Positions 1 through 7,950 of a stretch of 63,928 bases of DNA are shown here, piece by piece (the stretch's first letter is position 1; every line of letters begins with the position of its first letter). A program made the translations under genes and the position numbers. Under the pieces are notes generated by a model. The model had not been told where the DNA came from. It saw only the letters and a list, made by a program, of their open reading frames with translations, and did not search any database. The DNA is from a virus. Location of the stretch: positions 1 through 63,928 of IMG/VR virus record IMGVR_UViG_3300012147_000014. One strand, given 5' to 3'.

Positions 1-168
1 AAAAGGAAAGTGGTAGCTCTCAACGACTTATATAATAGTTTTCTTTTCTACGGTGGTGCTCTTTTTAAGCTCATAATACTATTGAGCTTGACAGGCGGCT
101 TGATGCTTGGCTTCACGAGCGTAGCGAGTGCACGGTACTGCTCTGCTTCATGTGCTGCTACTGCCCCT
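1..168. other. Left end; no supported gene
   Basis: The first 11 bases (AAAAGGAAAGT) are identical to the last 11 bases of the window. A GTG-initiated frame of 77 codons starts at 10 and has a hydrophobic N-terminal stretch, but its second half runs opposite the MT-A70 gene and its ribosome site is only 3 nt from the GTG, so it is not called. A 7-bp inverted repeat (AAGCTCA/TGAGCTT, about 67-90) has no T-run on either strand. If the molecule is circular, this stretch joins the end of the SNF2-type helicase gene to the end of the methyltransferase gene. Confidence 0.4.
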
Positions 169-780
169 TCACCCTACCGATACATCGCTCTCGATCTCAT
201 TACCCCACGAGCACCAGCCTTCCCGCTTACGCCTTGCAAATAGCTCAAGGTATGGGCCAGGACTCACGCCCTCTACCATGTCTTGAAGGGCGTCGGGCTT
301 GCGGCTGTGCTGCGGCTTACCAGTTGCGCCATATTGGCGCTTCCAGTTGAACCACGTCCCCTTGACTCTACCGATCGCTGGCAATGTGCCACGCCTACAG
401 AACAGAATATATTCGGTCGATATACCGTAGGCACCGCCCAGCCCTCCTCCCATCGGGTTCTTAGCCCACACCAGCAGGGTGCTTGGCTTGAAGCCCCACG
501 CTCTCGCGATCTTGTACGCGTCCTCAACGTAGCGGTTGATCACCCAGAGATAAAGATGCGCATCCTTACACGCCAAGTCACCCACGGGCAAGGCGGCAAT
601 CTCATCTACCCTCATTGATCCGTAGGGTAGGTCGCGAGACGGGCGACTCACCTTGTCCCACGACTGCACACCATTTGCGTCGAGGCAGTAGGGCGCTCCG
701 GCGGGCCCGGCCTTAACCTGCCAAGGTGGGTCGGCTACTATGCAGGTGTACTGCGCGGGGACTGGTGTGTTGATGTTCAT
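169..780 (-). CDS. MT-A70 family N6-adenine DNA methyltransferase
   Basis: A 203-residue protein of the MT-A70 family, which transfers methyl from S-adenosylmethionine to the N6 of adenine. The catalytic DPPW motif is at residues 17-20 (CIVADPPWQ). Further family features follow: LYLWVINRY near residue 97, GFKPSTLLVWAKN, and EYILFCRRG. The length is typical of phage and bacterial members. It is the last gene of the minus-strand early operon, directly after a D12-class adenine methylase. Likely role: self-methylation against host restriction, or epigenetic control. The family is certain; target and role are inferred. Confidence 0.9.
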   Translation of the reverse strand: MNINTPVPAQYTCIVADPPWQVKAGPAGAPYCLDANGVQSWDKVSRPSRDLPYGSMRVDEIAALPVGDLACKDAHLYLWVINRYVEDAYKIARAWGFKPSTLLVWAKNPMGGGLGGAYGISTEYILFCRRGTLPAIGRVKGTWFNWKRQYGATGKPQHSRKPDALQDMVEGVSPGPYLELFARRKREGWCSWGNEIESDVSVG

Positions 781-814
781 AGTTTCTTTCCTTGCATTGA
801 CTAGTGATCTAATT

Positions 815-1681
815 TCACCAGAGAGAAGTTTGAGCCTCTGTCACGTTACGGAGCCAAAGGCATTCAGTGCGCTGCCTAGCACCGTCTGCAAGCGCACGCC
901 GTTCTACGCGCTGCCAACCAGCGAAAAGTTCATCGTAAAGTGTCGAGCGATAGCCACTTATTATGACCATTCCTTCTAATCCGTTGAGGCCTCCTGCCAT
1001 TTTGATATGGTCATCGACCGTCATTTCGTGCCGGTAGTCTTCCCCCTTGTTGCGAGTCTCAGGCACATGCGGGGGATCGACATAATGCAGCGTATCCCTG
1101 CAGTCGTGCCTCTGCATTACTTCTAGCGCGTCCCGATTCTCAATTACGACGCCTCGTAGCCGATCAATCATCGCTGGCATTGCCTTCGGGTAGTTCCGCC
1201 AGTCTGCCGCTGGAGTAGTCCCACTGCGATTAGAGTTCGAGCGGAATCCAGTATTCTGATTGTGAGAGTTCGACCCGAATCCCATATATGACCGAACCAC
1301 AGTCCGACGCGCTTGCTCCATTGGATCGCCTGAAGGTTCGTAGCTCTCTTTGAAATCCACCCGCGAGAATGGTGTGAGTTCGAGCTGCTCGACCAACTTA
1401 CGGCCGTCGCCACGGATCACCTTAAAAAGATTTACGATCTCACCATCCAAGTCGTTATACACCTCAGCATAGCTTCGATCTTTCCGCATCAAGACAGATC
1501 CGCCTCCACCATAGGGCTCGATATACACCCGATGAGCCGGAAAGTAGCTGATTATCCACGGAGCGAGTATCCACTTGCCACCATGCCATCGAACGACCGG
1601 ACGGGTAGGTGAACCAGACGATTGAGTATCAACTCCATTACGCGCCGTTCGTTCCTCACTATGCTTCATTACGTGACTCAT
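815..1681 (-). CDS. D12-class (Dam-like) N6-adenine methyltransferase with DPPH motif
   Basis: A 288-residue class D12 adenine methylase. The N-terminal SAM-binding motif is seen as VVRWHGGKW (residues 29-37), followed by YIEPYGGGGSVLMRK. The catalytic tetrapeptide reads DPPH (HYVDPPHVPETR) where the family normally has DPPY. The Tyr-to-His change may reduce or alter activity, although the rest of the fold looks intact. An alternative start is Met5. The gene abuts the upstream small gene and precedes the MT-A70 methylase, so the operon carries two different adenine methylases. Confidence 0.88.
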   Translation of the reverse strand: MSHVMKHSEERTARNGVDTQSSGSPTRPVVRWHGGKWILAPWIISYFPAHRVYIEPYGGGGSVLMRKDRSYAEVYNDLDGEIVNLFKVIRGDGRKLVEQLELTPFSRVDFKESYEPSGDPMEQARRTVVRSYMGFGSNSHNQNTGFRSNSNRSGTTPAADWRNYPKAMPAMIDRLRGVVIENRDALEVMQRHDCRDTLHYVDPPHVPETRNKGEDYRHEMTVDDHIKMAGGLNGLEGMVIISGYRSTLYDELFAGWQRVERRALADGARQRTECLWLRNVTEAQTSLW

Positions 1682-1942
1682 CTATTTGTTCGATTGTGTG
1701 TATTTTTCGAGAAGGTCGAATGCCTGATCCTCTCCGATGTGTCCAGCCGCCACGTCAGCATTTAATCCCCCGCGATATTTATACTCGTTGAAGTCCATTC
1801 GGTGGCGGAAGTTTTTACTCCAGTCCTTCACCTCCCACTGGTATCGAGCATTTGCACGCTCAGCCACATGCTCGGATATTGGCATTATGGACAGGATCGA
1901 ACCAGGCGGATTATTCAATGTATTTCGCTTAGGCTCATCCAT
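1682..1942 (-). CDS. Hypothetical early protein, 86 aa
   Basis: An unrecognised 86-residue protein, rich in charged residues, with a central basic segment (KDWSKNFRHRMDFNEYKY). Its start overlaps the end of the upstream gene by 8 nt and its stop abuts the D12 methylase start, so it is almost certainly translated in the same operon. No membrane segment, signal peptide or known motif is visible. Confidence 0.6.
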   Translation of the reverse strand: MDEPKRNTLNNPPGSILSIMPISEHVAERANARYQWEVKDWSKNFRHRMDFNEYKYRGGLNADVAAGHIGEDQAFDLLEKYTQSNK

Positions 1943-2243
1943 GATTATCCTCCTTGTTCAACCTGTAACCATTGTGCGTGTCCTCGGCCTCCATTGCTTC
2001 CAGAAGACTTTTTGTGATTTCAGCAGCTAGGCTGGATGCCAGCAGCTTTCGATCCGCCTTTAATGGTCGCGCTTCCTCTACGTAAAGCTCACCAAGAAGC
2101 TTCCCGAGCCTATCATCTGTAGTTCGGATTGGTCGAAACTGTTTGTGGTAGGGTGGCTTAATCTCAATGATTTGTGCCCATCTTTTGTAACTCAGAGGGG
2201 GTAATATCTCGACAAATAGCCTGTAGTTTTTTGAATGATTCAT
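1935..2243 (-). CDS. Hypothetical early protein, 102 aa
   Basis: An unrecognised 102-residue protein. The N-terminal part (RLFVEILPPLSYKRWAQ) resembles a compact mixed alpha/beta fold and the C-terminal third is an amphipathic helix. It follows the helicase-loader gene and overlaps the next gene, which suggests a replication-associated accessory role by position only. Confidence 0.6.
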   Translation of the reverse strand: MNHSKNYRLFVEILPPLSYKRWAQIIEIKPPYHKQFRPIRTTDDRLGKLLGELYVEEARPLKADRKLLASSLAAEITKSLLEAMEAEDTHNGYRLNKEDNHG

Positions 2244-2274
2244 CTTGTTTTGGTTGGCGGGGTTCTGCGCCCGT

Positions 2275-3114
2275 TTATACTTCTAAACTCTCCTGCACTG
2301 GTGCCTTTCCGAAAAGCCGAAATGTATTCACATCACAGTAGTCGTTTAAGCGTCTGGCAATGTCATGCCCTTTGGTGTGATCGTCTGAGAAGCGGGTATG
2401 GAGGTTTTTACCAGTGAATCGCGTTGTCATTATGATCGGCAAATCGTATTCAGTCCTTCGGTTGATCAGGTCGAACACGAAAGCACCAAGCCCCTCAGTG
2501 ATTAAGCTTTTACCGAAATCATCGAAGGCTAGAACTGGAACGGTTGCTAGCTCTTCGAGTAGTGCGTCGACACTCCGACTCTTAACGGCTGCAAAAAAGG
2601 CCTGGGTGAGCTTACTGCCGCAATATAGCCTCCAATTGACCCGAGCTCTCTCAACCCTAAGCATTAAGTGCCAGAGAGTCGTTGATTTACCCGCTCCACT
2701 CTCTCCGACTATGACAAGACCTTTACTTGATGCAGGATCCCACTTCATAGACAAGTCGTATTGCTTCCAGTCGATGCGTGGATAATTTTTACGGAGGATT
2801 GGCTTAATTTTACGATAGAGTGGCGGACATTGGCGATCCCACTTGGTTCGGTAATTCGCCTCTAACTTGTCGGCCTCATCCACTAGGTTGAGCGCGTTAT
2901 CGCAGTAGAGGTTAGCCACTTTCATGTGGAACGGTTCGCCCTCTTCTCCGATATGGTAATGGGTCTCCGCAAAGCAGTGTCCGCAGATAACGCACACCCC
3001 CGGTGTGCATTGAGTGTTCCCCAGCCGCTCAGCGTTTGTTCGCTTGCGAGCTTGCGCAACATCATCGGGGGTAGGGGTGCAGGTTAGTTCAGAATTTTCC
3101 ATTTTCGTATTCAT
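2275..3114 (-). CDS. DnaC-like helicase loader (AAA+ ATPase)
   Basis: An AAA+ ATPase of the DnaC/IstB type. Walker A is GESGAGKST, Walker B is VLAFDDFG, and a sensor-like MTTRF follows. A Cys-rich N-terminal segment (CVICGHCF with later Cys/His) could bind zinc. The family loads the replicative helicase at the origin, with the initiator encoded by the preceding gene. I place the start at an ATG at 3114, preceded by a GGAGA about 11 nt upstream; Met codons at 3144 and 3102 are alternatives. All overlap the upstream initiator gene, a typical translational coupling. Confidence 0.85.
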   Translation of the reverse strand: MNTKMENSELTCTPTPDDVAQARKRTNAERLGNTQCTPGVCVICGHCFAETHYHIGEEGEPFHMKVANLYCDNALNLVDEADKLEANYRTKWDRQCPPLYRKIKPILRKNYPRIDWKQYDLSMKWDPASSKGLVIVGESGAGKSTTLWHLMLRVERARVNWRLYCGSKLTQAFFAAVKSRSVDALLEELATVPVLAFDDFGKSLITEGLGAFVFDLINRRTEYDLPIIMTTRFTGKNLHTRFSDDHTKGHDIARRLNDYCDVNTFRLFGKAPVQESLEV

Positions 3115-3910
3115 TTTTCGTATTTTCTCCGTATTTGCCTTCAAGGATATTGGTGAGTGTTTCGGGTCGCAGAAACCATTCGATGTTAGCCACCCAATTT
3201 CGGCTATTTGTGCCTAAACAGAAATCACTTTGAGCCGCAATCGAGACGCCTTTTTGCCAGTTTTCGCGCCACCAAACCTCCTTGAGCCGCGCCCGCAAAG
3301 TCTTCCTGCGTCCTTCGCTAAAATTAGCGCACTTGCGGAAGACCCCTTGCAGGTTCCATAGCTTGATCAGGTCTGCTTCGACAGTTTGGTAAGGTTCAGG
3401 TTTTGATGAAAGTTTAAGTTCCTCCACCGCAGGCACAGTAGTGGTAGTTCTTAATACTTTCTTACCTTCTTTACCTTCTTCTTCTTTGTGCCCTTCGTGT
3501 GCCCTTCGTGTGCCCAAAGGTGTGCCCTTTGGTGTGACCTTGTAATTATCTACATTGTTGTAAGTGTCGTAGTTTAAGAGCTTTATGACGGTTATTGACT
3601 GTGCCCCAACGTGTGCCCTTTGGTGTGTCTCAATCATTTTCATCGCTGTTAAGCGCTTCAGAAAGACACGAACTTTCTTCTCTCCCCAATTCCAGCGTTT
3701 TGCGAGGTAGCGGACTGAGCCGACGAGTTCCCCGCGCTGTAATTTCAAGACTCCAACACCCCTTATGACGACCTCGACTTCGGATTTACCGAAGCGAGCA
3801 GTGCCAATCATATCAAACCACGCTTCAAAATCAGAGAACTCACGTTCCTGAGTCCACAGCGGGTTCGCAAAGATGCTGCGCCCTATTGGGAGATAGCCAT
3901 TTTCTTCCAT
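3089..3910 (-). CDS. Lambda O-like replication initiator with internal iterons
   Basis: A 273-residue protein with the layout of phage replication initiators. It has an N-terminal winged-helix region (residues about 15-115, including LRGELVGSVRYLAKRWNW-type spacing), a low-complexity linker rich in Gly, Lys and Glu, and a C-terminal domain with EWFLRPETLTNILEGKY, a sequence characteristic of DnaD/O-like proteins. It is followed at once by a DnaC-like loader, as O is followed by P in lambda. The linker-coding DNA carries repeated TGTGCCC units, suggesting the origin lies inside the gene. Confidence 0.8.
   Translation of the reverse strand: MEENGYLPIGRSIFANPLWTQEREFSDFEAWFDMIGTARFGKSEVEVVIRGVGVLKLQRGELVGSVRYLAKRWNWGEKKVRVFLKRLTAMKMIETHQRAHVGAQSITVIKLLNYDTYNNVDNYKVTPKGTPLGTRRAHEGHKEEEGKEGKKVLRTTTTVPAVEELKLSSKPEPYQTVEADLIKLWNLQGVFRKCANFSEGRRKTLRARLKEVWWRENWQKGVSIAAQSDFCLGTNSRNWVANIEWFLRPETLTNILEGKYGENTKNEYENGKF
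3482..3634. repeat. TGTGCCC iterons, probable replication origin
   Basis: Within the initiator gene, the unit TGTGCCC recurs in two clusters, followed by CTTCG, CTTTGG or AAAGG. One cluster of four to five units spans about 3486-3538. A second, of two to three units, spans about 3600-3628. Lambdoid phages place the origin as iterons inside the O gene at the linker, and the same position is seen here. The repeats also encode residues, so part of the pattern could be protein-driven. Confidence 0.55.
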
Positions 3911-3923
3911 GGGTTACCGGTGC

Positions 3924-4073
3924 CTACAAGCTCCAGATGCTACGGTTGCGCGGCATTTGACCCCGCAGTATGGGGCCAAGGAAGTCGCGGACTCTCAGTC
4001 CGGGCTTCCAGCCTCGGGCGACTGCTCTGGTGATCTTATTTAGGCCACTTTTACTGATTCTTTTTTTACTCAT
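3924..4073 (-). CDS. Small basic protein, 49 aa
   Basis: A 49-residue, strongly basic protein starting MSKKRISKSGLNK and containing WKPGLRVRDFLGP. The ATG at 4073 overlaps the stop of the preceding small gene (AATGAGTAA) and the stop lies just before the initiator gene. Upstream in-frame codons lack coding character, so this start is preferred. Possibly a nucleic-acid-binding early protein; function unknown. Confidence 0.5.
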   Translation of the reverse strand: MSKKRISKSGLNKITRAVARGWKPGLRVRDFLGPILRGQMPRNRSIWSL

Positions 4074-4224
4074 TTTTATTTTTGGTTGATTGGTTAAGTG
4101 AAGGTGTTGATTCGTTTCCTCCTGCTCGCAATTGATCGGCTCGGCTCTCGTCCACCACCAAGGTCGAGCATTCCGACTCCGGAACAAAGCGAGAGGGTAT
4201 TGATGATGGGAGTATCCATGTCAT
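4066..4224 (-). CDS. Small hypothetical protein, 52 aa
   Basis: A 52-residue frame starting two bases after the stop of the DUF5131 gene and overlapping the next small gene. It includes the plausible structured segment STLVVDESRADQLRAGG followed by a polar tail. The tight packing supports translation. No family recognised. Confidence 0.4.
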   Translation of the reverse strand: MTWILPSSIPSRFVPESECSTLVVDESRADQLRAGGNESTPSLNQSTKNKNE

Positions 4225-4225
4225 C

Positions 4226-5251
4226 TTACGCCTCTGGGAATCCGTTGTGCTCAACTCCGTCAAGCAGGCGACCGGCGGCTTTCTTTCCGACCTTGGTTGC
4301 GACTAATCCGTCGCAAAAGTAATACTTTAGACCCGTCTCACTACTTTCATTGTCAAGCGGTGCCCATTCGCCCCACTGCTTGAACAAAAACGGCACGCCA
4401 GCAGCCCTACACTGGTCGCGGAGGCTCAGTGCCCACTCTGGGGACATGGGGCGCGCCTTAGCCCCGCTCTCGCCACCGCAGATCACCCAATCAATGCCGC
4501 GCAGCCATGGAGAGAACCCGCTTGGGGTTCTGGGGCGCAGATCGACCGCCCCGAGCATTGGCTCGCAGGAAAGAAAGCGCACCCGAGCGGGTATATCCAG
4601 TAGTGCTGGAATCCGCTTTTCAGCATTCTCTTGATCTTCGACAGTAGTGCCCATCCACACGTTGTGCGGAGGGTTTCCGGTGAGCCAATCGCGGAGCCAT
4701 TTAACCAAAGGGTTCGGGTCATTTGGGTTGTTGTGAGCCCTGCAAATCTCATACACCTCACGCAGCATCTTCTCTACGTTTTCAGGCCGCTTAGTGAGCA
4801 GTAGCCAATCAAGGCAAGGTGTGCGGTAAATTAGATCGAACAGCCGTAACCGCACAAGCGTCAGATCATCAAAAACATTATCGATCGTCCCGTCCTTCCT
4901 GATCGGGCCAACCTTCCCCCCTTGGTAGTCTTCGAATACATCGGCCAGACTGGCGCAAAAGACGCGCGGCCGCTCTGGGGGGACGTAACCATCTTCGCTG
5001 AAGTCATGCAGCTCGGCGTCTATTTCGTCCTCGGCTTCGCGGTTCCATCTCTCGGGCTCTCGCCACATTGATTCGCTCGCTACAATCCGAGAAGCATTCT
5101 TTCCCCATGTCTCAATCCCTTTACCTCGAGCCACGCGACTCGGGGCACTGATCTCTGCGTAACAGTTCGAGCAGCCGGCGCTTACTTTGAAGCAGCCGCG
5201 CCAAGGGTTGAAGGTGTGGGTAGTCCATTCGATTTTTGAATTCTTTGCCAT
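4226..5251 (-). CDS. DUF5131 (phage Gp37/Gp68 family) protein
   Basis: A 341-residue member of the Gp37/Gp68 family. Characteristic features are SKIEWTTHTFNPWRGC at the N-terminus, a CxxxxxCxxCYAE cysteine cluster, then DWLLLTKRPE, NVWMGTTVE, LSCEPMLG and WVICGGESG. The cysteine cluster and TIM-barrel-like spacing suggest metal or cofactor binding, but the biochemical role of the family is not established. It is common in phage early regions next to nucleases and methylases, as here. Confidence 0.9.
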   Translation of the reverse strand: MAKNSKIEWTTHTFNPWRGCFKVSAGCSNCYAEISAPSRVARGKGIETWGKNASRIVASESMWREPERWNREAEDEIDAELHDFSEDGYVPPERPRVFCASLADVFEDYQGGKVGPIRKDGTIDNVFDDLTLVRLRLFDLIYRTPCLDWLLLTKRPENVEKMLREVYEICRAHNNPNDPNPLVKWLRDWLTGNPPHNVWMGTTVEDQENAEKRIPALLDIPARVRFLSCEPMLGAVDLRPRTPSGFSPWLRGIDWVICGGESGAKARPMSPEWALSLRDQCRAAGVPFLFKQWGEWAPLDNESSETGLKYYFCDGLVATKVGKKAAGRLLDGVEHNGFPEA

Positions 5252-5257
5252 GCTTGC

Positions 5258-5812
5258 TTAGTGGGTTGATGTGAATAATTCAGATTGGAGGTCTTTGAGA
5301 GAGCGTTCGCGGGCAAGTTCCCCTGCGAGACGTGCCGTCTTGGTTTTATGGCAAGGAACGCAAAGCGTCTGATAGTTATCCAGACCGCATTCACCTCCGC
5401 CCCGCACGACTTCAATGATGTGATCAGCGTCCCACCAAGAGCGCGACAAGTCCGGAAAGCGACTCACCTCATGCCACTTGGAAAGATGCCTAACTCTGTG
5501 GAGACCATAGTGTGCCGAAGGGTAAACTGCCCGCGCGGAAATTCCCTTAGTCTCCATGTAGAGGCGGTGAAATCGGCGGCGCAACTTTTCAACGTCCCGC
5601 CCGCAATTAGCGCAGCAACCCTTGTCGCGCTCGAATACTTGCTGGCGCACATATCCGGGGTCGCTCCGCATTCTACCGCGATGCACGCACTCAGGACTAA
5701 ACCAATTGCGCTTTGGCGCGATTGGTTTTTTTCCGCACCCACAAGAGCACAGGTAGCCCTTGCCCGATGGATCCTTGATTGAGTTATTGGGAGTGCTTCG
5801 ACGAGTGCTCAT
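5258..5812 (-). CDS. HNH endonuclease
   Basis: A 184-residue HNH nuclease. Zinc-type cysteine pairs occur near the N-terminus (CSCGCGKK) and at CCANCG. The catalytic core is WDADHIIEVVRGGG followed by LDNYQTLCVPCHKTKT. Its start overlaps the stop of the upstream peptidase-like gene by 4 nt. It lies far from the terminase, so it is more likely an early-region or homing-type nuclease than a packaging cofactor. Confidence 0.9.
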   Translation of the reverse strand: MSTRRSTPNNSIKDPSGKGYLCSCGCGKKPIAPKRNWFSPECVHRGRMRSDPGYVRQQVFERDKGCCANCGRDVEKLRRRFHRLYMETKGISARAVYPSAHYGLHRVRHLSKWHEVSRFPDLSRSWWDADHIIEVVRGGGECGLDNYQTLCVPCHKTKTARLAGELARERSLKDLQSELFTSTH

Positions 5813-6213
5813 ACCTCAGCCTTGCTAAACTCAGGCAGTACAATCCATACGTCGGTGTAAGACTTTAGCGTCTCGGCCGTGTAGAATTTCGCATTTTCAC
5901 GGCCTTGATTTGGGTCATAGACCACGATCTTACGCTCGCCTAGTTTCCAGTGTAGGATCATCCGGTGAGTGCCACCTTCGATGTTTAGCGAAGGAACCGT
6001 CACCACATGGTAATGGTCGGGGAATAGTTGTGGCATCGTGCAAATATTGAAGAACATCCCTATTTTGTTCGCTAATTCGTATTCAGCCTGCCACGAGAGT
6101 CCGTCATCCGTGCCGGCCAACTCGATAACTTGGTCAACCGTCCAGCCAGATAACATCGCCCAGCATGTATGGACGCAGGTAGTTGAGTTGGGTTGAGCCT
6201 GGTGCCTTATCAT
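5809..6213 (-). CDS. C39-like cysteine peptidase domain protein
   Basis: A 134-residue papain-like protein resembling the C39 peptidase fold. The nucleophile region is QPNSTTCVHTCWAMLSG, the His region is GTHRMILHW, and VYDPNQG supplies the Asp. ATG at 6213 overlaps the upstream stop and places the active-site segment near the N-terminus, so it is preferred over 6249. C39 domains usually cleave double-glycine leaders next to transporters; no transporter is present, so the substrate is unknown. Confidence 0.7.
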   Translation of the reverse strand: MIRHQAQPNSTTCVHTCWAMLSGWTVDQVIELAGTDDGLSWQAEYELANKIGMFFNICTMPQLFPDHYHVVTVPSLNIEGGTHRMILHWKLGERKIVVYDPNQGRENAKFYTAETLKSYTDVWIVLPEFSKAEV

Positions 6214-6797
6214 GCCTCGACCTCCAGAAGTTTGAATGAGTAAACCCACACCATTGGGTTATCTTGCCAAGTGTTCTCCTTGGGGTTGATTGAATCCCAA
6301 AGCGCAATAAACCAGAGCCTTGGGTCAGGCCCGATATGCCTATTCGGAAAGGGGCAACCTTCTTCCATGCAGCTGCCTCGGTTGATCTCCTGTAACCTTT
6401 CGGTGCGAACCTGAGTAATGATAACGAAATGGCGAGCAAATGATTTGCGCATGAAGCGAGCAGTCGTAGGCTTGCTGATACCAAGCTTACGCTTGCGTAG
6501 GGCTTTCACATCGCTGGCCGTGAGCTCCATATTCGAGTTAGAGTCGGGCAAGGCAGGGGACTTCCAGTGGTAGAGCACATCAGCACAGCCCCCGTCATCG
6601 TCTATCGAGTAAGAGAATATTTCCAGCGGTTCGCTCAGATAGCAAATGTCACCCGCACTATACCTTGGCTTAACTGACCATTCCCTTACTCTACGGGTCT
6701 GAGTTTTATGACCGTCGAGCACCTTGCAGTAATTTTCCTCAATCATGGACAGCGGCTTTGCCGTGCTAAGTATGTCGTTTCTTTTCATTTTTTTCAT
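6210..6797 (-). CDS. ASCH-domain protein
   Basis: A 195-residue PUA/ASCH-like protein. The hallmark TQTRRV is near residue 33, followed by YSAGDICYLSEPLE, a central segment ending ITQVRTERLQEI, and a C-terminal NPMVWVYSFKL. Phage ASCH proteins of this layout are common in early operons and probably bind RNA or modified nucleotides. Met4 at 6788 is an alternative start. Confidence 0.75.
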   Translation of the reverse strand: MKKMKRNDILSTAKPLSMIEENYCKVLDGHKTQTRRVREWSVKPRYSAGDICYLSEPLEIFSYSIDDDGGCADVLYHWKSPALPDSNSNMELTASDVKALRKRKLGISKPTTARFMRKSFARHFVIITQVRTERLQEINRGSCMEEGCPFPNRHIGPDPRLWFIALWDSINPKENTWQDNPMVWVYSFKLLEVEA

Positions 6798-6817
6798 CGT
6801 TTGCTTGCGTTTGGTTG

Positions 6818-7525
6818 TTAAATTAGTGATTCGTCCGCTTCTGCGGGCTCATCAACGGGTAGTTGGAATTCAACCACTTCTTCATTTATGGTGCGGGGCA
6901 GTATCTTCGCCTTTACGGCCTCGCGCTCGTCAGCATAACCAACGATGAACTTGTCGAGTTCGCGGCCAACCTTCTCGGTAAAGTCGTCGCGCTCCACTTT
7001 TAGCAGAAACGGATTAAGCCCTGGGAAGTAGCTAAAAAAATACCAAACATCTAACCCCGTGACGGCCATTGAGCCATGCACTTGCAGCTTGTAACTATTC
7101 GGCAATCTACCCTCCATAATGTAGCCTACGTGGGTATCAACGGCAGGACACTTAAGCTCCAAGCCTGCGCTCCATGTGCTTATCGCATGATTCATTATGA
7201 GACCGTCAGGTGAGCACCCGACAGGCGCTTCATCATCGCGGGCGACGAAACCGACCTGAGTAACCTGGAGTCCGGTGAGGTCGGTAAAAGCCCTCCGCGC
7301 GTCGGCCTCGTGCTCATTGCCCCAATCAGTATGGCGGTTGCCTTGCCATTCGTTTGGGTTGTCGACTAAGACCTCGCGGGCGAGCTTGCGCATATACCCG
7401 ATCGCTTGCTTTGAGATCGCCCCGCTAGGCGTGAGTATCTTGTCGAACTCGCTAGCAGTGGCTCGGCCAAGGCGGACTTGCTCCCATGCCTCGCTGCCTT
7501 GGAGTAATTGGTCTAGTACGATCAC
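6818..7525 (-). CDS. YqaJ-family (lambda Exo-like) recombination exonuclease
   Basis: A 235-residue PD-(D/E)XK exonuclease. GSEAWEQVRLGRATAS at the N-terminus, GCSPDGLI, LELKCP and the Gln-containing KLQVHGSMAVTG match the YqaJ/lambda Exo catalytic layout, with Asp, Glu and Lys all present. The family resects double-stranded DNA ends to give single strands for annealing. RecT is encoded three genes upstream, so the pair forms a phage recombination system. Confidence 0.92.
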   Translation of the reverse strand: MIVLDQLLQGSEAWEQVRLGRATASEFDKILTPSGAISKQAIGYMRKLAREVLVDNPNEWQGNRHTDWGNEHEADARRAFTDLTGLQVTQVGFVARDDEAPVGCSPDGLIMNHAISTWSAGLELKCPAVDTHVGYIMEGRLPNSYKLQVHGSMAVTGLDVWYFFSYFPGLNPFLLKVERDDFTEKVGRELDKFIVGYADEREAVKAKILPRTINEEVVEFQLPVDEPAEADESLI

Positions 7526-7950
7526 TCAAGCCCCCCTTCTTCGCCTTGACTCAAGTCCATAGGACTGTTCGCAGATAGGATGGCCTTCTGCATCTCATCC
7601 AGCGTGCCGAGCAGCTCTTTCTCGACAGCTGCCTCTTCATCGCGCCAAAGCTTTTTAGGGAACGTGCCTCCCTTGCTGGCCGATCCTAGTGTTACGAGCG
7701 CCAAGTTATGAACATATTCCGTATAATGACTGTTCACCTTGGCCGCCTCCTTCAATCGCTCTTCTGGCGTGCCCTTGATGTATTTAATGAGATAGCTCTG
7801 GTCTGGCGGAGAAAAACCACCGCTAACAAAGCCTAGCTTTTTTAATGCCGCCTGCATCTCCTCGCGGAAAACTTTCAGCCTAGCTTGAACGCGATCGTTG
7901 GCGCGGGACTTAACAATCCTCCCGAAGGTTTCTGCGTCTGTGATCTTCAT
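7522..7950 (-). CDS. Hypothetical early protein, 142 aa
   Basis: A 142-residue predominantly helical protein with no recognised motif. It overlaps both neighbours by 4 nt, between a coiled-coil protein and the YqaJ exonuclease, so it is translationally coupled to the recombination module. Confidence 0.65.
   Translation of the reverse strand: MKITDAETFGRIVKSRANDRVQARLKVFREEMQAALKKLGFVSGGFSPPDQSYLIKYIKGTPEERLKEAAKVNSHYTEYVHNLALVTLGSASKGGTFPKKLWRDEEAAVEKELLGTLDEMQKAILSANSPMDLSQGEEGGLE

Noticed and set aside
1-11. cos site at the window ends
   Set aside because: The 11-base repeat lies about 20 kb from the terminase genes; in GpA-type phages cos is next to TerS. Circular-contig overlap is a simpler explanation.
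10-243. 77-codon frame with hydrophobic start at the left end
   Set aside because: GTG start with too-short ribosome-site spacing and antisense overlap with the MT-A70 gene. Kept only as a possibility if the molecule is circular.
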